Source of the DNA: Epinephelus fuscoguttatus
Lineage: Eukaryota > Chordata > Actinopteri > Perciformes > Serranidae
Assembly: GCF_011397635.1 (NCBI RefSeq)
Contig: NC_064767.1
Location: forward strand, 18,579,037-18,643,036
DNA: 64,000 nt
Reading direction: 5' to 3'
Every line of letters starts with the position of its first letter. The first letter of the stretch is position 1. The notes beneath the pieces were generated by a model that worked only from the letters and a program-made list of their open reading frames with translations, was not told where the DNA came from and searched no databases. Made by a program: the position numbers and the translations under genes. Shown piece by piece: positions 11,707 to 22,500 of this stretch.

Positions 11707-13511
11707 AGTCTTGTGAGGATAACAACAGCAGAAAACACCGTCCCGCCCAAAAGCAAGGTGCTTTACAAACAACCTCCTGCTTCCTCCAAAGGCCACTCTG
11801 TCCTGCTCCCTGCACAGGAAATCCCTGTCGCAGGAGTTTGTTGTTTTAGCACCCTTTTCCAAAGCCTTGTTGTCATCATCATCCTCCTCTTCAGCCTTTT
11901 TGAATAACTGCTGATATTTTATTCTGCTTTCTGGTTTTGAGGTTTAATGAGTGTTGCTTTTCACGGCACCGATAAGAGGAAAGCCCTCAGCCGCCTCTTT
12001 AACACACTCACTTAGCAACATCCACCAAAGTGATATTGTCAAGGAAATTGCTTGCAACGTTGAAGTGCTGCTTACACAGTTTACACCTAAATGCACTCCT
12101 AACACACACTTTGAGAAGAGAGGCCCACACACACTTGCACTGAAACCTAAAATTGCAGTGTTGATATACCTTTAGCGGATACTTGTTTACAGTTAAAGTA
12201 TGAGATGCTTGGACATTAAGGTGTATCACCCAGTGTCACCCCACAGCAGCTTGTCTGTGTGACCAGCATAGTGCCTGACTGATAAGGACAAGCCTCACTG
12301 GATGTGAATACCCTAATCATCTTATTTAAGTAACAGCTAATGAGGTATGTGAGATAGTTAAAAGACTGAGATACTTGTCAGTTGTATATAAGCTAAATCA
12401 TCTTGTTTCAAGCTATAATACTGCTGACAATGGCACTTTATGAAGGTAAAGGAGAGCATAGGTATGCAAAGATAGAACTTGACCCAGTTTGCCAATATGA
12501 CTCATGTTGGCGATCACCTTGTAAATGGTTTTGTTATGTCACATATGTCTGTGAGAATTCTGTTTTTTATTCACAAATAATGCCTCACGATAGCGCACTG
12601 AGATGGTAACGATCTTGCTGCCTATCTTTCAAGTGCTTTAGTTACTCAGGTCAGTTTAGATATTAGACAGCATTCCACGTTCACAGAACTACTCCAGTGG
12701 AGGTTTCTGTTGCTGACTTGGGGGGGAGGGAGGTTTAAGGGGGAAAAAAGACAAAGGTGTTTTCCCAAAGAGATGTTTGAATATCGATTATACAGTTCTT
12801 GAAGCTGCCTACTGATGCTGCTTTGTTTTAAAGCAATGTGTTGGAGGTACTTGATGTCGTCTCTTCACTTAAGTTACTGATGTCACTAACTTTGAGGGGG
12901 TTTAACACAGTGCCTAATGGAACTACTGTTTGAGTAGCCCACCATCACACCCCAAACTTTTACAACTAAAAAAAAAATCTAAGTTGGTGCTACTAATTGA
13001 ATCAGCTTTTTATATTTAGACGACGACTTTGAAAATGAATGTCGGTTACTCGTCTGTGTTCAAGGCCGCTGTTGGCCTTGTCGTGTCTTATTATAGCATG
13101 TTGATGTGACTTATAGATTTGTTGTCCCGCTGACATCAGTGACAGAGAGGACAACTGGGATGTGTGCCGTTTTGTTGCACCCATTTTGTTGTGCACTCAA
13201 AGAAAGGAAAACTAAGAACGCATTTCAACCAAAATATTTTATAGCCTTTATGAAGCGTTATCAGGTGTTAAAGTTTGTTTTAATGCATCTGAGAAGTATT
13301 TTTTAGATTTCTAGTAGTTTCAGGTGTTACAATTTATTCTATAATGTTTTTCACTGTTTTCGCAATATTCTTAACGACACCAACACATCTCCACTTTTTT
13401 CTGATCACGTTTAAGACCTTTTCCCTTTAATTGAAAGCGTAATATTTTTGATTATTTGGGTGAAATGCAATATTTATGTACAGATCCAATTTGTGTATCA
13501 TGATGTACATG

Positions 13512-13517
13512 AATAAA
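13512..13517 (+). terminator. Polyadenylation signal of gtpbp2
   Basis: AATAAA about 1.8 kb past the stop codon, followed by a T/GT-rich stretch. This implies a long 3' UTR (11707 to about 13535) with no other gene in it. Confidence 0.6.
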
Positions 13518-13539
13518 AGTTTTATTGTCTCCTTAGCAT

Positions 13540-14277
13540 GTGTTAAATTTTGTCATTTTGTCATCTTAAAATTGCCCAGTGTTTTGAACCGTGTCATCCC
13601 ACACCCAGTGTGTTGTCCTCTGGCTCACATGTCACAAAGTCATGACTCACCACGCAAAATTGATTTATAAAAGGAGTTGTTATTTCATTTCCCTGGCCCT
13701 GTTCCTCCTAATCTGCTCCCCAGCTGATGCAAGCTGACGCAAGAATAAAGTCCTCGTTCAGCTGTCTTTCAACGCTCCAGCGCCACAGAACAATAGGTTC
13801 ACCATGGTAGGAAAATGAAAACGAAACAGGACTCCGCTCATAATGGTGCAACTGCTCTCATCCTACTGGCAACCGTGCATTTCATCAGCATTTCAAATAT
13901 GTACTCTCGTCTGACAAAGGACAAACATCTGTCTGTATCTCTTGAGCTCACAAGGAAACATCATCCTGCTCTATATTCAACTGACTAGCGGCATCTGCTG
14001 GCACATCAGAATACTACATCACACAAAATTTTAAAAAGTGTCTTTAATATAGTCTGATTCATAAAATTATTCCTTCAAAGTATTGCATGTCATTTTATAA
14101 TAAAAACCATATGAGAACAAAGTACATAAATAAGCACTTTAAGTAATTTGTAGACACTTATTTACTAAAACAAGCCCTTGTGTATCCCCTTACAAGATAG
14201 GTTTCCATTCTTTGAGCATAAACATTAACTGTATTTGCATGTCTGTGATATGCATATGCATATTGTCAGGTTTGTAT
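13540..14277. other. Spacer between the convergent gtpbp2 and polh genes
   Basis: About 0.7 kb separates the two predicted poly(A) sites. No open frame of known family, repeat or RNA gene was recognised. Confidence 0.4.
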
Positions 14278-14283
14278 TTTATT
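14278..14283 (-). terminator. Polyadenylation signal of polh
   Basis: AATAAA on the minus strand about 100 nt beyond the polh stop codon. Confidence 0.55.
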
Positions 14284-14380
14284 TGGTTTAAAAACACATC
14301 TTAAAAGGCAGAAAAGCAGCAGCACTTGAGTCCAAGTTTGAAGCAGAGCAGCGCCAACAGCAGAGGAAAGATGAACATCA

Positions 14381-17300
14381 TCAGTTCTTCTTGAAAAAAG
14401 AATCCAGAGTGCCTGTATTTCCACCTTGGGAGCGATGTCTTTTCGGCTGTGGTCCTGACTGGCCTCTGGTTTTTGTCTTGCCTCGTGCCGACTGGGCTCT
14501 GAGAGGAGTTAGAGAGATGCTGGAGGTAGAAGAGACAGCAGAAGAAGAGGTGGGTGCTGAATTTGTGGATGAAGAGAGTGAATTCTGGAGATCCAAAGCA
14601 AAGTGATAGTCATTGTGTTCAGGCATTTCCCAAACCGACACTTCCTGGCCACAGCGTTCACAGTTCACCAGGTCTTCGCTGGCCACAGTGGAAGGCTGGT
14701 GATCTACATCTGGATCCGTGTTCAGCTCATCTCTTAACTCTTCTGGCTGCTGAGATGAGTTATGTTTCTCCTGTGGGCCTGACACAGCAGCAGCAGCAGT
14801 GTCATCTGAGTCGTCTTTACTGTCAGGTCCAGGCTCACGTCCCATTTGAGGTTTGTTTGATGCTGAGGCCTGTGAGCTTCTTTCAAGACTCTTCTTGTGG
14901 AAGAACGAGGAAATGCCAGACTGGGGGCTTGCTGAACCATTTTTAGAACCAGAGCAATTGGTCTCCAACTGACTTTCAGTGGCTGAGGTTTTGTGAGATG
15001 AGGAAGCTGGGAGAATCCCTGTCGATCCTGTATCATCCTCCTCTACGCCTTTTGTAACCTTCTGCCTTTGTTTCCCAGCTGCCTTTTGAAAGAACGACTG
15101 GATGGTGCCTGGTCCTTTGCATGCCGAGTCGTTTTTCAGTTCAGCAGGTGTCTGGGTCGAGGGCTGAGTGGAAGAGAGAAGACTTTGGGTTGAAGTGACA
15201 TCGCTGGAAAGAAAGCCGGCAATGCCGCCTGCTGATGGAGCGTCACTGAATTTGCTCGCTGAGAGTTGGAGCAGGGTGAGGGGTGGAGTCCTGGGGACAT
15301 GAGGCAAGATGGAGTATAATCAGTCGCACAGATTACCCTCAACCAGTGACTTTAAATATTTCACACTGTGTCATTATGTCCTAATTACCATGCTGCCTGG
15401 TGGTTTCCTGCTGTGTTGAGACTCTTGATGATGGCAAAGCTGTCAGCGGACAGTTTGGTCGCTTCGTAGCGTACTAAGGCACAACAGCGAGAGAAGCTGC
15501 TCGGCCTCTTGTCCCCCATCTGACGTACACCAACCGTCAACAATTTAGCCACACGACCATTCTGTAAGAAAGAGAGAAATGACAGTTACTGATGTGAAAC
15601 ACAATTATATGTACTATATGTAACAACAACAGGAAGTTCAGCTGAGGAATTAGACAGTGCTGCTGTAATAAGGGAAAGCAATAAATTACACAACCGCACA
15701 TAACTCACCACTTCTCTGTCCTTAGTAAGTCTCTCCTCCAGCTCAAGGGCCAGTTGATGAAGCCAATATTGTACCTACACGGAGGTTGTTAATAATTAAC
15801 ATGAAAATGTTAAATGCCATCTTCCTTACACATCTAGATACATCAACTACATTCTCTCAAAGTTTCATCACGTCCAGTCAGTATGAGACTAAAGTAAAAC
15901 ACACATTAAGTAATACTTGTCATTTCCTGTTGTAACAAAGGGGAAACAGAGGCCGTTGGCCCATACCTGCTCTTTTGTAGCCAGCGATGTCTTCCCGGGG
16001 AAGTTTTTACTGCAGCCAATGGATTTAGGAAGCTGCCTGGGTATCACTGCTTCAAACTCAATCCCCCGACACAAGTCATACAGCCACTGGCTGCAAAGTA
16101 GACAGTTCAATGGTAAATGTGGCTGGTAATTAAGTATAAATAAAATGCTGAGAATTCAAGTCCAGTTAATTTTTGGAGCATGTTATCAAACACAGCACTT
16201 TTGAAGCACTTTTACCAATCTTATTGCTACAGCAGTATTTGTAATTTTGCTGAGAAAATCTTTGCCCAGATGCATTTTATAAGCACATGGACTCAGGTGA
16301 ACTAAAAGAGTAAATTAAAATAGTGACTAAGGTAATGAGGTCATTAATTTACCCCGGGTTTTAACAGATCTGGGGAAAACTGCGTTCTCTCTCTATGCAC
16401 CATGGACGTGGACAGAGACGCTATGTTTGAATAGTTGCTGTTTTATTGTGGATTTTTGTATTATATTTTGTATTTGTTGCATTTTAATGTGTTTTGATTG
16501 GCTGCTACCTTGGCCAGGTCTCTCTTGTAAAAGAGATTTTCTGTCTCAATAGGACTTCCTGGTTAAATAAAGGTTAAATAAATAAATAAAAATACATTAG
16601 GAACTTAGGCCATGTTATGATTATGTCCATTCCACTTAATATTAAGATGGTATCTGGCATAATAATTGCAAACACCAAGCAAAACCTTTGTCCGTCAGTC
16701 ATCTTATGAAACTTTTAACGGAATATCTGGCTCATCTTACCCTGTCTTTTCTCCAAAGTGCTGTCCCAGTTCAGCCTGAGAGAAGCGAGTCAGATCCCCC
16801 ATGTTCTCTATTCCCAGAGTTTCTGTAATGGAGGCACCCAGCTTCCCCCCCAGGTTACGGCTGCAATACAAAAGTGCAGTGAATTTTTAGTCGACTCTTG
16901 TTTTCAAACATCTGTGTTGAAGATAAGAGTAACTTGTGATGAGAAGAGTTTTTTTATGGCAGAGTAGTGCTTCGAACTCACATCTTGCCGATGGGAAGAG
17001 AGCTGAAAAGTTCTGTCACAGAGTCCAAAGGCAGAACAGTTTGTCTGTTGGGTTTGTTCAGACCACAAGCTAGTTTGGCCAATACCTGGGAAAAGAAGAC
17101 AGGAAACGATGACCACAGCGATGACAATTACCGCTCTTGAGTATCACACCAACATCATATTTCAAGAAACAAATGTTCCTACCTTGTTGTGTGATATACC
17201 TGCTGAACAGCGGAAACCTGTGTGTTTCTCTACAGCTGCTCTCATTTCCTCTACAATGATTGCCCCCAGAGTTAGCTGCAGTTCTGCAGAGTTCTGTTCC

Positions 17301-18895
17301 CCTAATAGAGGGACAGGTAAGGATGCCAGCCACTGCTGGAGACCTCTGGACCTCTGCCCCTCTGGGGACAAACACAACACTGTTAGAGGGATACTTTCTA
17401 CCAGATTTTGGGGGTTTTGTCAAGTGTCAACACCAGTTTCCAGTGTCAGGTGCTGAAACCATGAAGTGAGTTCTCAGTTAGTCAAAGCTTGGTTATAGCC
17501 TACCTTTATCCAAGGCAGATTCTTCGGCAGATTCTTCCTGTTCAGGTGAGCTTTGTGGGTACCCCTGGATGTAGGTTGTCTTCAGCAGGTGAGGCTCAAT
17601 TTGACTATCGGTCATGTTTTTCAATCGCTGCTGGACCGCAGCAGTCAGATCGACGTAGGCTTCATCAATGCTGGCTCTCTCAATCACAGCGAAGCGGGAC
17701 ATGACCTCAATCACCTCCACGCTTGCCTCCCTGTAACTACACAGGGGTGAGGTGGTTATCTACTTTACAACTGGTCACAGGAGTGGAGGTATTGAAATAG
17801 CACAATATTTTTTATTAAGGCTATGAACAGAAGAATTGGTTTATGGCACAATCTCAGGACAGTACATCACCAGCACTTACTGTGTCAGGTCTGCCTTGCC
17901 ATGAGACTCACGCACTCGTGCCACCTGGAGATCCTGGCACAGTTTCTTTGCATCGTCCACCCACATGTTCCTGGTGACGCCATGGGCCCTGGCCTCGTAG
18001 CTCACAGCTATGATACTAACAGAGGATGATATTTAGTTGAGAACCACATGTTTACAAACCATGATCATAGGAAGTCCAAGATGGGTTATCTGTGGGGAAT
18101 GAAGGCGGGTGAGTTGCCAACACAGAGACAGCAATTTAAATGGTCCCTGCAACTGAAAACAAACGCAATCTCAAGCTGTCCAATCACAGCATTGACAGGG
18201 AAGGAGTGAAAGTCATCGACCAGATGTCAGTGAACAGCCTGAGAAAGAGCAAGAAGGGGGGTATGATCCACTTTCAGTTCCTCATGATGGCAACTTTGCA
18301 AAGCCAGTAAGAGGACCCTGAGTTCAGACTGTCATTTCAATCAATTTCATTTCGCTTAGGCCTAGTCATTCTTGTGAGTCTTTTCTGTGATTTAGCTTAT
18401 CTCATTCTGCAGCTCTTGTTTTGCATCTTAGTTTTCTGAGCTCTATTACATCAAATGTCTAATCTGTACTCCATGATCGATGCTCCTACTACCTCTCAGT
18501 GCAGTCAGGGTGCTTTGCCAATATGCAGTAGCTGTGATCATGACAGTAAAGCTTTAATTTACTGAATTTTGGGAGAGAAAGAGGGTTGTTTACGTTACTA
18601 ACTGCAGCACTGTCTTATGAAGCAGAACAAACCAAGCTAACTGCACAACAGCATCGAGTTAAACTACAAACAGCTTTTTTTCATCACTTTCTAATCGAGG
18701 GACTGGCGCTTTCAGTTGCGTTGATCATAAAAACACAGACTCTGTGTCAGAAACTCACCTGCCTCCTTTCCACGTCTTGTACTGGGCCACCACACAGGGA
18801 GTGTTCTTCAGAGCTGGGTTGAGCCTCTGCTCCACCTGCACGTAAAAGCAGTCCATGTCCACTAAAGCTACCACTCTCTCCTTCCCGTACTCCAT
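14381..18895 (-). CDS. polh: DNA polymerase eta (Y-family translesion polymerase)
   Basis: Ten coding exons: 18895-18759, 18015-17881, 17736-17504, 17361-17183, 17085-16982, 16860-16741, 16090-15967, 15774-15709, 15561-15389, 15290-14381. They sum to 2181 nt, giving 726 aa (human 713). Pol eta copies past UV lesions such as cyclobutane dimers at stalled forks in the nucleus. The Y-family active site is intact: LVDMDCF with D13, and SIDEAYVDL with D115/E116. The palm, thumb and little-finger segments (HNKVLAKLACGLNKPN, LGGKLGAS, RQLPKSIGCSKNFPGK) follow in order. The C-terminal part has a UBZ ubiquitin-binding zinc finger (C634, C637, H649, H653; WEMPEHNDYHFAL) and PCNA-binding boxes at about 486-494 (TIQSFFQKA), possibly 549-557 (GISSFFHKK) and 718-726 (TLDSFFKKN, the last residues). 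The region between these is poorly conserved and Ser-rich, as expected. Confidence 0.97.
16390..16595 (+). mobile_element. LINE 3' tail in a polh intron
   Basis: The intron between polh exons at 16090 and 16741 contains a stretch ending in TTCCTGGTTAAATAAAGG followed by (TAAA)n. This is the standard 3' tail of abundant fish LINEs (L2/Rex-type) and their SINE partners. Only the non-coding tail is present. It lies antisense to polh and interrupts no exon. Confidence 0.6.
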
Positions 18896-18899
18896 TGCA

Positions 18900-19080
18900 G
18901 AGAGGAGGAGAGTCGGTCAGCGAGGATAAAATATACACCAACTGGCTGGTGGTGCTGTTATTCGCATATCTTTGACTGGCTTACTGAAGCGCAACCGGCG
19001 CCGAACCCTTCTCTTGTCGCTTTGTATTTCGCGCAGTCAACCGGAGTTACATAAAAACGTCATCAAAAGGCGACGTAGTG
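18900..19080 (-). promoter_or_regulatory. Probable polh promoter region
   Basis: A locally CpG-rich stretch (18975-19075) lies immediately upstream of the polh start codon. No TATA box was seen. The foldback MITE begins about 175 bp farther upstream. Confidence 0.4.
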
Positions 19081-19250
19081 GTGAGTACGTCATTCGTTGT
19101 TATAACAGTCAGATAACGGTGGTAACTAGAAATTGTACACGGTCTGTATAAATAATGTAAAATAATCTGCTAACGTTGGCATACACCATAAACCGATAAA
19201 AAGTGGGCAAAACTTCGCCACTTTACCCCCAAATGACTGCTTATAGTAAC

Positions 19251-19422
19251 CATAGACATATATACGTAGACGCCGCATCGAGTGGGTTTGCCCGCTGCTG
19301 CGATACGTCAACGTCGCCGCCATATTGGATGTGGCAAGGCTGCACTGTAAACTAAGTGAATGGACTTAACTTCATAAAGCGCCTTTCTACAAAGAAATTT
19401 ACGTTAATGCCTCTCGTTTATT

Positions 19423-19472
<50 letters not shown>

Positions 19473-19791
19473 TATACTTGGGAAACAGGCACCAAAAACA
19501 ATGTATTTGATCTTCTCAGATGGCTAAGATAAGAACTTAGCCATCTGAGAAGATCAAATACATTGTTTTTGGTGCCTAACTTTTTCCCAAGTATATTAGT
19601 GTGTGTGTGTGTGTGTGTGTGAATGAATAAACGAGAGGCATTAACGTAAATTTCTTTGTAGAAAGGCGCTTTATGAAATTAAGTCCATTCACTTCTATTA
19701 GTTTACAATGCAGCCTTGCCACATCCAATATGGCGGCGACGTTGACGTACGGCTCAGCGCTCGATGCGGCGTCTCCGTATATATGTCTATG
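19251..19791. mobile_element. 541-bp foldback MITE with near-perfect inverted arms
   Basis: The left arm (19251-19528) and right arm (19536-19791) are inverted copies around a 7-bp spacer. Both ends read CATAGACATATATACG. Flanking 8-bp sequences ATAGTAAC (19243-19250) and ATAATAAC (19792-19799) match at 7 of 8 positions and look like a target-site duplication, which would fit a hAT- or Merlin-type 8-bp duplication. No transposase is encoded. Each arm contains a CA/TG microsatellite of different length (about 43 bp on the left, about 21 bp on the right). Arm differences are otherwise few, mainly near 19285-19310 and 19480-19500. Confidence 0.8.
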
Positions 19792-20089
19792 ATAATAACT
19801 CCTCCCTCGAACAGCAAGTGTCCAATCAGGGCTGACAATTTACAGGCGCGAGGGGCTGTCAAACTTTAAATTTGTCAACATGCAGAAAATGTGTGGTTCT
19901 GGGTCAGAGGCTCTGGTCAGAGCAGTAGTCAGTATATAGAGAGGTTAAGTCATTTTTTAGCCCTTCAAAAAACAAAAAACTGAAGGTAGGAACTGTAGTA
20001 GCGAGTTAACTGGTAAGCTGCAAAAGTTAGCTTACCACCCACAGTAGTGACTTGCCATTTCTGCTAAGAGTTAGCATTTTATTGTTTAA

Positions 20090-20260
20090 ATCAGGGTTCT
20101 TTAACATTTTTTAGACCAAGGACCCCTTAGCTAAAAGAGAGACAGAGCAGGAACCCCCCACTATTTTAGTATTGGGTCCTTAGCTGCTTAGGGGCTGTTC
20201 TTTACTTGTCAGAGGTCAGGGTGGGGTGTGATTTTTTTTTTTTTCTTTTTTTTTTTTGGC
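20090..20260. repeat. Interspersed repeat end plus T-rich run
   Basis: The string TTTTTTAGACCAAGGACCCC near 20107-20126 is the beginning of a repeat family very common in fish genomes (my recollection). It is followed by a T-rich run at 20232-20258. The family was not assigned with certainty. Confidence 0.4.
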
Positions 20261-20392
20261 TACAAATATTTTTCCTTGAACCTCCCCGAGTGTCTGGTAA
20301 AAAAAGCCTAAGTTTTTCAGTCTGGTCTTGCTCACTGGTTAGTGTCCCCACTGATGTTTAATGGCTGAATGTCTGTTTTATTCCCTCTGCAG

Positions 20393-21400
20393 TCAATGAT
20401 CAGCCCCTTGGTCTTGGTGGTGTTGAGGACCAGTCAGCAGCTCATCTCTATATGCCAACTCACCCCCTGAGATAAGTCCCATCACTGTTGTATCATCAGC
20501 AAACTTAATGATGGTGTTGCTGGAGTGGGAGTGGAGTCGGACGTGGGTGTGGAGGGTGTAGAGCAGGGTGCTCGCCACACAGCCCTGTGGGGCGCCAGTG
20601 CTGAGGTTGAGAGCTCTGGAGATATGGGGGCCTACTTTAACCCTCTGGGAGCAATCTGACAGATGGATGCAGATGGATGAGGAAAGTCCCAGATCTGCCA
20701 GTTTTGACACCAATCTGTGGGGGAGGATGGTGTTGAATGCTGAGCTAAAATACATAAAGAGCCGCCTTGCATAGCTGCCCTGCTGCTTAAAGCATTTCAT
20801 AGCCATTGGTGTCAGTGCCACTGGATGGTAGTCGTTCAGGCTGCTGATGGGGGTCTTTTTTGGCAGTGGGACTATAATAGAGGACTTCAGGCAGGACAGT
20901 GGACTTGCATATAGGGATTGGTTGAAGATCCTGGTGAAGACTTTAGCCAGCAGTTTTGCGCAGTCCTTCAACACCAGTCCAGTAACGCCATCAGGTCCCG
21001 CAGCTTTCCTCAAAATCACCGTCATCATAGTGCGCACCTCACGCTCCTCCACCGTGAGTATGTGGCTGCTGTGGGTTGTTGGGTGTGATGTGTCAGCCTC
21101 TGGTGACTCCACCTCAAAGCGAAGAGGTTCAGCTCCTCCGACTTGTAGCTGGTGATGTGCTGGACCCCCTGCCACACCTGCCTTGTGTTGTTGCTGCTGC
21201 TGAGGTGGTCTTCTATTTTTGTCCTGTATGCTGCCTCGGCCTCTCTGATGCCTCTCTTCAGGTTGGCTCTGGCAGCACCATGCAGTACTTTATGTAGCCA
21301 TGGACAGCAGCCATGTAGTCGTCCAGGTCCTGATGTTCCAAAATTTCCCAGTTGGTTCTCTGAAAGTCCCGCAGCTCATGAGAGGCACCTCTAGGCCAAG
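20393..21400 (-). mobile_element. LINE reverse transcriptase fragment (Rex/CR1-like)
   Basis: The minus strand encodes a 260-codon open frame with reverse transcriptase motifs in order: LPKKTPISSLNDYHPVALTP, FSSAFNTILPHRLVSKL, LSTGAPQGCVASTLLYTLHT and the catalytic FADDTTVMGL. Recognisable coding sequence also extends upstream to about 21300 in another frame (KRGIREAEAAYRTKIEDHLS). About 55 residues are missing between KCF and FSSAFNTI compared with related elements. The endonuclease and 3' UTR are absent. It is a non-LTR retrotransposon fragment. The clade assignment to the Rex/CR1/L2 group is inferred from motif style. Confidence 0.8.
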
Positions 21401-21409
21401 TTTTAACAG

Positions 21410-22480
21410 TCCTTGTAACTGTCTGAGAGACAGTTTTGCAGAGATTTCATTGGAGTATTTCTTTTATATTTTCAGTAAAAATTAATCAATGTTTGAATTC
21501 ATACAGTCATTAAAATGTGTTAAAATGTAATAAATAAGTTGTTTAAAAAGGGTAACTTTAATTGAAAACTGGACTAAACTACTACACTACCTTAAAAATC
21601 ATGTCTGGTTAAAAATCCAGTGCCTTTGAATGCAAGTTTCATTTTGAAGTTGAACGTCACAGGCCAAATGAACAGAGTTTCGTGAAGGGCACACCTGATG
21701 CATCATGGGTCAGGAAACAATAGGCAGCAGAGAAAGAGACAACATGCCTGCAGAGGAAAGAGCCAAGTGTGGCTGCAGAGGAACAGAGTGCTACGGCTTA
21801 AATTAACATTATTCTGCATGGTTCAAGAGGCGCACACGGTGATGTACCTTTAATTGTGTCTTATTTGTGCATAATATTGTTGAAATGACTTTATACCTTT
21901 GATATTTTCTGTTGCTGTGTTCACGGACTGGGATCTGTCTATTAACAGATGTTAGCGTGATACACTTAATTGTTTGGGCCTGTCTAATCATAGACACTTG
22001 CAAAAGAGACTGTAAAATGACAGACAGATGTATATTTTGACTCATTGATTTTTATATGTTTTATTTTTTGTAGTTTTCACGGTGTCTGATGAAGGAAAGG
22101 CGGCAATAAATCAGAAAAAGACATCTGTATGATGCGTGGCCATTATTTATTGGACCGGTGCAGTTACAGTCCTTGTTGTGGTAAGATCACTTTTCTCTGA
22201 GGGGGAGTGTATGTTGGAATTAAGAGCAGGGACATGGTCAGATTTCTTACAGACAACTTTCAGGTCTTAAATTAGACTTAATTAATTAATTAATTAAACA
22301 TAAATGTCTATGCACTGTACACATCTGACTCTAAAGGTAGTAAATGCAAAACAAGTAATATATTGTTTTAAAGTCATAAACACAATGACCAGTAGATTTA
22401 CATCTCAACCAGCCGAGAAGCGTTTAAAATGAGGAAGTAACCGAGCTAGAATAACCCATCGTAATACTGAATGTGCTCAT
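21410..22480. other. Intergenic, nothing recognised
   Basis: About 1.1 kb between the LINE fragment and the first receptor gene. It is AT-rich with no family recognised. AATAAA occurs at about 22107, but it could not be tied to a transcript. Confidence 0.35.
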
Positions 22481-22500
22481 TTACTCAGGGCACTGCAGAC

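Noticed and set aside
14554-14946. 130-codon plus-strand open frame
   Set aside because: Antisense shadow of the last polh exon, with no independent support.
22080-22260. Possible solo LTR-like or transposon end (AATAAA, then CCATTATTTATTGGACC and a GGGGGAGTGTATG stretch)
   Set aside because: No paired terminal repeat, target-site duplication or coding remnant could be seen, so no element is claimed.
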